A stretch of DNA of 16,796 nucleotides from Bacteriovoracaceae bacterium UBA7317. GTDB taxonomy: Bacteria; Bdellovibrionota; Bacteriovoracia; Bacteriovoracales; Bacteriovoracaceae. The notes beneath the pieces were generated by a model. The model did no database searches and was not told the origin of the DNA. It worked only from the letters and a program-made list of their open reading frames with translations. Positions 1 to 7,372 of the stretch are shown piece after piece. The stretch lies in assembly GCA_002474345.1 (NCBI GenBank), contig DKQD01000008.1:18875-35670 (forward strand). Direction: 5' to 3'. Position 1 is the stretch's first letter; the number at the start of each line of letters is the position of its first letter. The position numbers were made by a program, and so were the translations under genes.

Positions 1-362
1 GGGCATTGCACATCTTTCAAAAAAGGTCTTATGTCCAGCTGACCTATTAGGGAAACGAGTTTATTAAATTCGTGTTTGGTGCAAGAAGAAGCTTCAAAGT
101 CCTTAGCTAGTTTTCTTATTTTATTATCAACGATGACTTTAGAAGAAAAAGATTTTAAATAGAATTCTCCATTTCCCCAATTTTTAACGACAGAGTTCAT
201 TCCTAATTTTGAAATAAATTTAAAGATAGGACTTGGCATCCACTTGGGACCTGCGATTCTTGCCATTCCACCAAAAAGAATAAGCTTTTTAACTCTTTCA
301 GGATGAAGTGCTGCAAAAAGTGATGAGAGAGCGGCACCTTCTGAAAAACCAAAAAGAGTTGC
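1..362 (-). pseudogene. Alpha/beta-hydrolase fragment, 5' end missing, runs off the left edge
   Basis: Reading leftwards from 362, the frame is open for 120 codons to the window edge. It begins ATLFGFSEGAA and continues through HPERVKKLILFGG to LDIRPFL. GFSEGA matches the GxSxG nucleophile elbow (Ser codon at 342-344). HPERVKKLILFGG is the strand and helix that follow it. LD-R-FL near the edge resembles the segment before the acid-bearing strand, often seen in hydrolases fused to class III adenylate cyclases. The frame is preceded directly by a TAA (363-365), and no start codon, ribosome site or N-terminal core lies upstream, so the first half of the fold is missing. A 7-bp inverted repeat (362-368 with 374-380) sits at the break. 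I infer a decayed gene. A frameshifted gene, or a sequencing error at the junction, is the alternative. Confidence 0.7.
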
Positions 363-509
363 TTATTTAGAAAAAATAAGATTCTTCTTATAATGATAGA
401 TTAGTTTTTTTGTTTCGCGTTTTTTTGATTCAAGTCCTACTATTTGCCGTTTTTGACGAAGAGCTTGACTTCAATAAATAAATCTTGTGGGAACTACAAT
501 ACTTTCTAC
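363..509 (-). other. Gene-free gap with a stop-broken coding-like tract
   Basis: This stretch lies between the stop of the GST-like gene and the hydrolase fragment. In the same frame as both neighbours it reads about 45 codons interrupted by one TGA and closed by TAA at 363-365, including the basic segment RQKRQIVGLESKKRETKKL. It has no start codon with a ribosome site. It may be the remnant of whatever once linked or preceded the hydrolase, or chance. No promoter or convincing terminator was seen here. Confidence 0.3.
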
Positions 510-1346
510 CTAAAGCCTTTTTGAATTATACGCCTCGATTATAAATTTACCAGCGGGTGTCTTTCTGCAATGATTTATAATATTTTGGTACTCTTCTGGG
601 AAGTCTTCTAATTTTCCCATACTGATAACGTTTCTTGAATAGTTTTGAGGAAACACAGCGATACTTCCTAGAGCGCAAAAGGCCAAGTCAGTTGGTGAAA
701 AAGAAGATTCGGTCGTTAGGGAGTTTGAATTTGAAGCAATTTTTTCACTAGCCTCATCAAAAACTTCAAAAATGATCTTTTTTGACTTCTCAATGCTCTC
801 TGCAGTTATGTCCATTAGTTCATACATACTTTTTTTTACAAAACCTCCAAAGAACAGCCAGTAGATCCTTTCAGCGAGGCTGGTCTGTTTAAGTATGTTG
901 TCAAGAAGGCCTTTGTTTTTTGGGTTTAAAAAATAGTAATAGCCAAGCTGCCTCACGGCTATTCCTAATTTATTGTCCAATAAATCTTTCCAATATGGGT
1001 CCACTGGCCCTACATATTTTTCAAGAATTTCCCAGCTGTCTTTTAAAATGGTTCCGTTTGGCATGGCCACTAACGGAACGGAATATTTTCTTCTCCCTCC
1101 ATGATGACTGCTTTCTTGACCTGCAAAACTTGAGTTTGATCTATTTTCTTTTCTTTTTCTTAGTCCACCAACAATACTTACGTGGTAGCCAGGCATATAT
1201 TTCATTTCTTTATATTCTGTTTTGCTAATATCTAGTGCCCATCTCCCTAGCTCACAATAATGAGAATAAGGAATAGTCACAAGGTGTGGAACAGAAATAT
1301 TTTCGATTTTAAATGTCTCAGGAAAAATCATTTTTTTGCCTTTCAT
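510..1346 (-). CDS. GST-fold (thioredoxin-like N-domain) protein
   Basis: 278 residues. The N-terminal part reads LVTIPYSHYCELGRWALDI (residues 22-40), the first strand and helix of a glutathione S-transferase thioredoxin fold with Cys31 at the helix start. SVPLV (89-93) supplies the cis-proline, and LKDSWEILEKY (101-111) fits the Ser-containing glutathione-contact helix. The rest is helical and contains SPTDLAFCALGS, as in GST C-terminal domains. The product is probably cytosolic and may conjugate glutathione or another thiol, or be a non-enzymatic GST-like protein; the substrate cannot be read. There is a long hydrophilic insertion between the first helix and the cis-Pro strand (about residues 55-88). 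The start lies 24 nt after the stop of the upstream methyltransferase gene, so the two are likely co-transcribed. Met6 is an alternative start. Confidence 0.75.
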   Translation of the reverse strand: MKGKKMIFPETFKIENISVPHLVTIPYSHYCELGRWALDISKTEYKEMKYMPGYHVSIVGGLRKRKENRSNSSFAGQESSHHGGRRKYSVPLVAMPNGTILKDSWEILEKYVGPVDPYWKDLLDNKLGIAVRQLGYYYFLNPKNKGLLDNILKQTSLAERIYWLFFGGFVKKSMYELMDITAESIEKSKKIIFEVFDEASEKIASNSNSLTTESSFSPTDLAFCALGSIAVFPQNYSRNVISMGKLEDFPEEYQNIINHCRKTPAGKFIIEAYNSKRL

Positions 1347-1370
1347 TACAAGTCTTTTAGGTCTGCTACT

Positions 1371-2393
1371 TTATTTTTTAAGGAGGTAGTGACCTACATA
1401 CCACTCATTTCCATCTTTATAACCAAACAGCTCTGCACAAGCTAGAAAGAAGGCCCTCCAATAGCTAAACCACTTCTTTTCGTGCCCTTTTCCATAACAT
1501 TTCTCAAAAATTTTAAGGATTTCATTTTTATTGGTATCCATCTTTCTAAGCCATGCGTAGCAGGTTAACTTGTAGTGGTTTCCTGAAACGGTCCAGGATT
1601 TTTGAACCTTTAAATCCTCATTAAAGTAGTAAAGGAGGTGTTCACAGGGCATAATCCCACCACTGAAAAAATAACGGCTCATCCAGTCGGAATCATCTAT
1701 AACGTCATAATAATAAGCATAATTTTTATGAACAAAGATATGAACAAACAATTTACCATCGTCATTAAGAAAGGAAGAGACTTTTTTTAGGAGGTCTTTA
1801 TAATTCCTCATGTGCTCAAACATTTCAATAGATATGGCGCGGTCAAATTTAAGGTCTGTCTGAAAATTATTTATATTTTGAGTAACAACCTCTAAGTTCT
1901 TTAGACTTTGTTTCTCTTTTTCTTCATCTATAAACTGTTTTTGGGTTGATGAATTCGAGACACTTAAAATTTTAGAATCAGGGAACTTTTTGGCTAGAAA
2001 GAGGCCCATGGATCCCCAGCCACAACCAAGGTCAAGGATTGTTTGACCATTTTTAAGTTCAGCTTTTTTTACATATTCTTCAAGCATCTCCGATTCAGCT
2101 TCATCTAAAGTCTTTGCCTTATTCCAAAGACAACAGCTATATTTTAAGTGTTTTCCTAGAACGATTTGATAAAAATCTGTAGGGACTTCATAGTGTTGTT
2201 CATTTGCTGCTTTTACTTTTTCAGCAATTGGTCCCATGGAGAGTTCAGAACATATCTTTTTTAATTGGTCTCTATTTTTTTCAATATTGCCCTGATTTTC
2301 ATCTCTTAGTCTTTGCTTTATTATACCTTTTATTTTCCATTTAATTAGAGAATCTGGGACAAGGTTTTTTTCTAAAAGATAATTTCCTAGCAT
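1371..2393 (-). CDS. Cyclopropane-fatty-acid-synthase family SAM methyltransferase, coclaurine N-methyltransferase-like
   Basis: 340 residues. The SAM-binding glycine motif is LDLGCGWGS (120-128), followed by the acidic-loop segment SIEMFEH (188-194). EQHYEVP (65-71) and KYSCCLW (84-90) are hallmarks of the cyclopropane synthase superfamily; the Cys in this block corresponds to the substrate-site Cys of Cfa. The C-terminal half, with RYFFSGGIMP and WRAFFLACAELFGY, recalls from memory the plant coclaurine/pavine N-methyltransferase subgroup and its bacterial relatives rather than E. coli Cfa. The large N-terminal lipid-binding domain of Cfa is absent (340 versus about 380 residues). It is likely a cytosolic methyltransferase acting on a lipid double bond or an amine. 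The start is ATG with AAGGAG (2402-2407) eight bases upstream. It is the first gene of an operon with the GST-like gene. Confidence 0.85.
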   Translation of the reverse strand: MLGNYLLEKNLVPDSLIKWKIKGIIKQRLRDENQGNIEKNRDQLKKICSELSMGPIAEKVKAANEQHYEVPTDFYQIVLGKHLKYSCCLWNKAKTLDEAESEMLEEYVKKAELKNGQTILDLGCGWGSMGLFLAKKFPDSKILSVSNSSTQKQFIDEEKEKQSLKNLEVVTQNINNFQTDLKFDRAISIEMFEHMRNYKDLLKKVSSFLNDDGKLFVHIFVHKNYAYYYDVIDDSDWMSRYFFSGGIMPCEHLLYYFNEDLKVQKSWTVSGNHYKLTCYAWLRKMDTNKNEILKIFEKCYGKGHEKKWFSYWRAFFLACAELFGYKDGNEWYVGHYLLKK

Positions 2394-2401
2394 GTTGAGA
2401 A

Positions 2402-2407
2402 CTCCTT
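2402..2407 (-). promoter_or_regulatory. Ribosome binding site of the CFA-family gene
   Basis: AAGGAG on the minus strand, eight bases before the ATG at 2393. It fixes the start. Confidence 0.75.
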
Positions 2408-2580
2408 AAACTTATACTTTAAAACTAAAAGTCTTATCTTTAAGGTTAACTCAAATAGTAAACCATCTGCAAGAAAGTTCACTCCACCAATACTTTTTAA
2501 GAATTAGATTTTAAAAGACAGAAAATTCTAATTTTACTTAAAAAAACCAAACAAAATTTTAACTTGATTTTTGGAATAAT

Positions 2581-2610
2581 AAAAAGCCTCAATGAGACTA
2601 GAAATTGAGG
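2581..2610 (-). terminator. Terminator-like hairpin on the minus strand, upstream of the CFA-family gene
   Basis: Read on the minus strand, CCTCAAT (2610-2604) pairs perfectly with ATTGAGG (2593-2587) across a 10-nt loop, and CTTTTTATTATT follows. This has the form of an intrinsic terminator with a modest stem. It lies about 190 bp before the CFA-family start and in the same direction, so it ends no annotated gene. It could be an attenuator in a long leader or the end of a small RNA started between 2640 and 2778. A second hairpin (2613-2619 with 2625-2631) directly precedes it in the transcript. The rest of the 385-bp gap (2394-2778) shows only AT-rich sequence apart from the dyad listed next. 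Confidence 0.4.
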
Positions 2611-2682
2611 AAAAAGTTTCATGAAAACTTTCTTTCTGCGCCATATGAGTAACAAATTTAAATCAAAATTGGTAGATACGGT

Positions 2683-2712
2683 TTGATTATGGTCATTTTG
2701 GCCATGTAATAA
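2683..2712 (+). promoter_or_regulatory. Possible promoter with a dyad in its spacer
   Basis: TTGATT (2683-2688) and TAATAA (2707-2712) are spaced by 18 bases and lie about 70 bp before the carbamoyltransferase start. The hexamers are weak matches. The spacer contains ATGGTCA (2689-2695) facing TGGCCAT (2699-2705), a 6-of-7 inverted repeat with a TTT centre that could be an operator. AT-rich sequence makes such matches easy, so this is tentative. Confidence 0.25.
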
Positions 2713-2778
2713 ATGAAATATATTTAATTTATTGGCCCTTAGATTGGGTTAAAAAGCTAAAAATAATGGGAAGGAAAA

Positions 2779-5700
2779 GTGAATTCAAACTATCATTTGG
2801 GAATTAACTTAGGACACGACAGATCTGTATCAATCATAAAAGATGGTGAAATAAAAGTTGCGATAGAACAAGAAAGGCTAGACCGAATCAAGCATAGTAT
2901 CGGTTTTATGCATCAGTCTCCAGGTAAGGCTTCTCATATTCAAATACCTCATGAATCGATTAAATATTGCTTGGACTACTTGGACATAACTTTAGATGAC
3001 GTTGATACAATCACCGGTAATATGCCAGGAAATGATCACTCTTTTGATATTTTAAAGAATAACTTTTCTAAAAAATACGCTCATAAAATAAAAAAAGTAC
3101 CTAGTCATCATCTGGCCCACGCTTATTCTGCCTATTGGCCTTCAGGTTTTGATAGGGCCATTGTACTTATTGCCGATGGTTCGGGTTCCACTTTTAATGA
3201 GGGTGGAGTCCAAAAGACGGAGTCTTATTCTCTATATAAAGCAGAGGGAGAAAGGTTGACTTTAATCCATTCTGAGTTAGTCACATCCCATTTGGCAGAT
3301 ATAGGAACCTTAGGTTTTGTTTATGAATATATTACTAGGCAAGCCGGTTTTATTTCCAAAGTGGGAGGACTAAAAATTCCTGAGGCAGGAAAATTAATGG
3401 GTCTGGCCCCTTTTGGATCAGATCAACCCAATCTAAATAAGTGGATTAAATGTAATGAGGGTAGCTACCATCTTAGTATTTCTCCTTACGATATTTTACT
3501 AGAGTTTGAATCCCTTAAAAAGCTCTACGATTCAGGTGAAAACAAGTTATACCTTAAGCCACTTATTGTTGACCTGGCTTTCAAAGTTCAAAAAGAGTTG
3601 GAAGAGGCGCTCATCCATTTATCAAAATTGGCCAAGGAAGAAACGGGCTTTAATAACATCTGTCTTGCAGGAGGGGTTGCCTTAAACTCTGTTGCTAATT
3701 ATAAAATTTATAAGGAAGTAGGTTTTGAAAATATGTTCATTTTTCCAGCTGCCGGAGACAATGGTATTTCGGCAGGCTGTGCTCTTTGGTCATACCACCA
3801 AAGTGGGGGATCATTAAGACAACCTCTTAAAAAAGCAACCTTGGGAAAAAACTATGCCAAAGTTTTAGTCTTAGAAGCACTATCAAAGTTTGAAGATCAG
3901 GTAGATTTCCATGAAAAAACAAGTGATGAAATTATATCCTTTTCAGCGGAGGCTTTATCAAAAGGTCATATTCTTTGTCGTTTTGAAGGGGGATCGGAGT
4001 ATGGGCCAAGGGCCCTTGGTCACAGGTCCATAGTTGCTGATCCTAGTTTTGAAAAAATGAAAGATATTGTTAATGGGCGTGTAAAATTTAGAGAAGGTTT
4101 CAGACCTTTTGCTCCTTTTATCCCGAAAGAAAATCTTTCAGACGTTTTTGATATAAATATTGAAGTCCCCTTTATGTTGGTTGTTCCGACAATTAAAGAA
4201 AAGTTTCAAAAAATTCTTCCTTCTATAACTCATGTTGATGGAACGGGAAGAGTACAGTCTGTTACAAAAGAGGAAAATAATTACTTCTACAATCTATGTC
4301 ACAAAGTAACTGAGTTTAGAGGTGGTCCTCCTGTTTTATTAAACACAAGTTTTAATGTTGCAGGTCAACCAATAGTTGAAACTCCAGAAGAGGCCATAGA
4401 AACATTTTTAAAAACTGATATCGATTACATCGTTATTGACAATTTTTGGATATCAAAAAAGAATTCAAAGGTTTTAGATTATTCGGAGCACCTCGATAAG
4501 ATTTATCATAGCCCAGTTCCAAAAGGGCTTTCTAAAATCATTCCTAACGTTAAAAATGAAATGGAACTTTTGGATAAGGCCCTTTTTAATGAAGGAGAAA
4601 ACAATTTGTGGGGTGAAGAGGAGTTAATCAAAATTTCCGAAAAGGGTGGGAAGTTCAAAGAGACAAGTTCTCTTTTTCCGGTTTCTTTTAAATCCCAATT
4701 ATCTCCTAATACCGTTTTTATCTTGGATCCTCTGGGAAAAAACCAAATTTTTGATTTAAATCAAAAATTAAAAGAAAAGAGTTATACTTTTCTAGAAGCT
4801 AAAATGATCCTCTTACTCATAGAGGAAGATCAGGTGGAATTAGAAAATATCCGCCTTAAAATGAGACTAAATACCCTTCAATTTGAAACAAAAATTTCTC
4901 AAATTAAAGAAGATTTAAAAAGTTTTGGGGTAGTTTTAAACTTTTCCTATAAAAGATTCCAGGAAGATAAAAAACCAAGTGACCATTTATTAACTTTTGG
5001 TGACTTTGAAGACGAGTCATTCTCTTTAAGAAATCAGTTAAGTGGTTTAAATAAGATTTTAAAAAAATATAATTATTCAGAAAAGTCTATCTGCAGTTTA
5101 TTAAACTTAGAATCTCTTCAGCAAATCGAACCCACAAAAATGCATTATTATGCAGAGTTTATTTTGGGTGAGGACACTTTAAGTATTTTAATTAAACTTT
5201 TCCTTTTAAGAAGTAAAATTCCAGAATTTTTATTAAAAGAGCTTTTTGGCGAAAAATTATTTAAAACTCTTATGGATATCGGTTTGCTGTTAAAACATGA
5301 CAATAAAATTACCTCGAGGATTGATTTATTTGCCGTTGAAGACCTTTTTATAGCTACTGATCACAGATATATGTTTTTATCGGAAGATAAAATAAGCGAA
5401 GATCCGGTTATGTATTTAGGAATGGATAGCCATGGGCTCGTCCAGACTGTACCTAGAAAGACCTCTGATGAAACCTTGGACCTTTGTTGTGGTTCAGGTA
5501 TTCAAGGCCTTATTGCAAGCTCCTACTCAAAAAATGTCACTTCAGTTGACATAAATCCAAGGGCCATCCGGTTTTCAAGGTTTAATGCGCAGCTTAATGG
5601 GATTGATAATATAAAGTTTCAATTGGGTAATTTATATGAAGACTTAAAGGGGATGACCTTTGATTTAATCCTCGCAAACCCTCCCTTTGTTCCAAGTCCA

Positions 5701-6531
5701 AACTCAAATTATAAATTTAGGGATGGGGGCAGTAATGGAGAGGAAATCTTAAGAGAAATAGTCATCCAATCTCGGAATCATTTAAAAGAGTTTGGAAGAC
5801 TTTGCATTGTGACAGACTTGGTTGAAGTAAAGGCCTATAAAACAAAATTAGTTTCCTGGTTAGATGGTGCTAGCTATCAATCACTTGTTTTACATACAGC
5901 AGACCGGGATGAAATTTTATTTTCGGTACCTCATAGTCACGCACCTTTTGGGCAGTCTTATGAAGATTATGTAAACGAGCTTAATTCTTGGCTTGTTAAT
6001 TTTAGAAATTCTAAATTAGAAAATGTTAACTTTGGCTACATCCTTGTTGAAATGACAAATGATGATGAACAAAATGCCTATGACAAAATTATTAATAATC
6101 CTTCCAAACCAATATTTAATCAGGTTGAAAAATTCTTTAGGGATTGTACCCTAATAAAATCAAAAAAATACGAGGATTATTTTTTAACTACAGCACCTGG
6201 TTTGAGTTTAAGACAGGATTATGATTTAAATAAAAAAGTGTACTCTTTTAAGGCTGAAGTTCCAGGAAATTCTTATTTCACTGAGTATTCAATTAAAGAA
6301 AGTCTTTATAAATCTTTGAAAGAAATCAGTCAGAAGAATCCGAAGTTCAAAGATTTTATCAAAAATCAAAATGAGAAGGTTTTTAAAGACCTCATTTTAA
6401 AAGGAATAGTTCAACTTTCTAAAATTAAAAATAAACCGTTTCTTATAGAAGAGTCTCAAGAGGAGTCTTTATTTATTTCCGAAGTTGAAACAAAAACAAC
6501 GCCAACCTGCCTTTCTTCTTATTTGAAGTAG
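2779..6531 (+). CDS. Carbamoyltransferase (NodU/TobZ type) fused to an NPPF-type SAM methyltransferase
   Basis: 1250 residues. Residues 1-560 are a full carbamoyltransferase: HHLAHA (110-115, metal-binding His pair), DGSGS (133-137), GGVALN (298-303) and PAAGDNG (323-329) form the Kae1-like domain; GPRALGHRS (409-417), FREGFRPFAPF (438-448) and LLNTSFNVAGQP (520-531) form the YrdC-like domain. This family makes carbamoyl-adenylate from carbamoyl phosphate and ATP and carbamoylates a hydroxyl. Residues 570-790 are a linker without a recognised fold. Residues 790-1050 are a methyltransferase with a helical pre-domain, LDLCCGSGIQG (900-910), VDINPRA (923-929) and NPPF (967-970); NPPY/F enzymes methylate amide or ring-amine nitrogens. 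Residues 1050-1250 are unassigned. The start is GTG, with AAGGA at 2771-2775 only three bases before it; family homology begins at residue 6 (HLGINLGHD), which supports this start. It is probably cytosolic. The fusion is unusual. Confidence 0.9.
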   Translation: MNSNYHLGINLGHDRSVSIIKDGEIKVAIEQERLDRIKHSIGFMHQSPGKASHIQIPHESIKYCLDYLDITLDDVDTITGNMPGNDHSFDILKNNFSKKYAHKIKKVPSHHLAHAYSAYWPSGFDRAIVLIADGSGSTFNEGGVQKTESYSLYKAEGERLTLIHSELVTSHLADIGTLGFVYEYITRQAGFISKVGGLKIPEAGKLMGLAPFGSDQPNLNKWIKCNEGSYHLSISPYDILLEFESLKKLYDSGENKLYLKPLIVDLAFKVQKELEEALIHLSKLAKEETGFNNICLAGGVALNSVANYKIYKEVGFENMFIFPAAGDNGISAGCALWSYHQSGGSLRQPLKKATLGKNYAKVLVLEALSKFEDQVDFHEKTSDEIISFSAEALSKGHILCRFEGGSEYGPRALGHRSIVADPSFEKMKDIVNGRVKFREGFRPFAPFIPKENLSDVFDINIEVPFMLVVPTIKEKFQKILPSITHVDGTGRVQSVTKEENNYFYNLCHKVTEFRGGPPVLLNTSFNVAGQPIVETPEEAIETFLKTDIDYIVIDNFWISKKNSKVLDYSEHLDKIYHSPVPKGLSKIIPNVKNEMELLDKALFNEGENNLWGEEELIKISEKGGKFKETSSLFPVSFKSQLSPNTVFILDPLGKNQIFDLNQKLKEKSYTFLEAKMILLLIEEDQVELENIRLKMRLNTLQFETKISQIKEDLKSFGVVLNFSYKRFQEDKKPSDHLLTFGDFEDESFSLRNQLSGLNKILKKYNYSEKSICSLLNLESLQQIEPTKMHYYAEFILGEDTLSILIKLFLLRSKIPEFLLKELFGEKLFKTLMDIGLLLKHDNKITSRIDLFAVEDLFIATDHRYMFLSEDKISEDPVMYLGMDSHGLVQTVPRKTSDETLDLCCGSGIQGLIASSYSKNVTSVDINPRAIRFSRFNAQLNGIDNIKFQLGNLYEDLKGMTFDLILANPPFVPSPNSNYKFRDGGSNGEEILREIVIQSRNHLKEFGRLCIVTDLVEVKAYKTKLVSWLDGASYQSLVLHTADRDEILFSVPHSHAPFGQSYEDYVNELNSWLVNFRNSKLENVNFGYILVEMTNDDEQNAYDKIINNPSKPIFNQVEKFFRDCTLIKSKKYEDYFLTTAPGLSLRQDYDLNKKVYSFKAEVPGNSYFTEYSIKESLYKSLKEISQKNPKFKDFIKNQNEKVFKDLILKGIVQLSKIKNKPFLIEESQEESLFISEVETKTTPTCLSSYLK

Positions 6532-6718
6532 AACGAATATGTCTGGATGTTGAAAATACTAGTTTTCTTGATGCAGAGGAAGGTCTGTTCAAAAACTCTT
6601 TTATGACTTCTTTTCTTTTATATCATTAAAAACAGGTATTAACTTTTCTCAGCTTCTAAAAAACCTTGAAACACTACCTCAATTTTACATAAGCTTAAAA
6701 ACTAAATTAGGAAAATAG
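6510..6718 (+). pseudogene. Frame-broken coding-like sequence after the fusion gene
   Basis: Around and beyond the stop at 6529-6531, two successive reading frames look coding. The frame with codons at 6528-6530 reads NLPFFLFEVERICLDVENTS and on through LDAEEGLF. From about 6585 the next frame reads RSVQKLFYDFF, then SFISLKTGINFSQLLKNLET, ending KTKLGK at TAG 6716-6718. Two shifts in the same direction would join these to the fusion gene's frame. The composition resembles real protein more than the AT-rich gap. I infer that the fusion protein once had a C-terminus about 70 residues longer, or that a small downstream gene decayed. No start codon with a ribosome site serves either piece. The remaining 60 bp to the next gene show nothing definite. 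Confidence 0.35.
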
Positions 6719-6793
6719 AGATAGTGGTTCATGTATTTTAATAATAGAATAGTGGGATAAAAATATTTAAACCTCAGAGTGGACGTCTACATT

Positions 6794-7336
6794 ATGAAAA
6801 AATTTGCCCTAAAGTACGAATTTGATATAGGAAAAGATAAAATGTGGGAAGCTTATAGAGACCACTTAGTTGAAATAGGCAATCGAATAAGTTTTGTTGA
6901 GAAAATAGAGGTTCTATCAAGAGAAGAGAAAGATAATAAAACTGTTGTAGAAAATGTATGGGATACATCCGGTAAAATACCTTCTGGGATAAAAAATTTC
7001 CTGCCAGATTCTTTATTTAAATATAGTGATAATGCGTTATGGGATAACAAAAACTATTTTTTAGAATTTGAAAATTCACCTGTAGGAGGTTCGAGAATCT
7101 ATGAAATTAAAGGTGAAGTTAAATTTGATGGTGATGAAAGAAGGACAGTTATCACCCAAGATATAGAAATTGAGTTGAACGTTCTCGATAACTTACCTGC
7201 CTTAAAAAAAGTTCCCTCTTTTATGCAAAAAAAGATTATAGATCAAATGACAAAATTCTTCGAAGGTGAAGCTAAAAAGAATTTAAAAATCATTATTGAT
7301 GAAGTTTATCGTTTTGCTTCAAGGTTCTCAAATTAG
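6794..7336 (+). CDS. SRPBCC/START-like lipid- or ligand-binding-fold protein, uncharacterised
   Basis: 180 residues from the ATG at 6794. The pattern is of a SRPBCC-type fold: an opening strand MKKFALKYEFDI, a helix KDKMWEAYRDHL, alternating strands in the middle (KIEVLSR, KTVVENVW, YFLEFENS, SRIYEIKGEVKF, RTVITQDIEIEL), and a long C-terminal helix with FFEGEAKKNLKIIIDEVYRF, which usually closes over a hydrophobic pocket. There is no signal peptide, so it is probably cytosolic. The length fits single-domain members of that superfamily (about 140-190). An in-frame GTG at 6779 would add five residues but has no ribosome site; a weak GAGTGGA lies before the ATG. Family assignment is by fold pattern, not by a diagnostic motif, and the ligand is unknown. 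It stands alone between the carbamoyltransferase fusion and a convergent small gene. Confidence 0.6.
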   Translation: MKKFALKYEFDIGKDKMWEAYRDHLVEIGNRISFVEKIEVLSREEKDNKTVVENVWDTSGKIPSGIKNFLPDSLFKYSDNALWDNKNYFLEFENSPVGGSRIYEIKGEVKFDGDERRTVITQDIEIELNVLDNLPALKKVPSFMQKKIIDQMTKFFEGEAKKNLKIIIDEVYRFASRFSN

Positions 7337-7372
7337 ATTAGAGTATTGTTTAAAAAAATCATGGTTAAAATA

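Noticed and set aside
362..380. Intrinsic terminator at the CTTATTT/AAATAAG repeat
   Set aside because: No T-run follows on either strand, so it was kept only as a feature of the break point.
920..1228. Plus-strand open frame of 102 codons
   Set aside because: It lies opposite the GST-like gene, has no ribosome site, and its sequence is a low-complexity reverse of the coding strand.
7337..7372. Possible convergent terminator (GTATTGTTTAA facing TTAAAATAC)
   Set aside because: Pairing is AT-only with bulges and there is no clean T-run; it is not distinguishable from AT-rich background.
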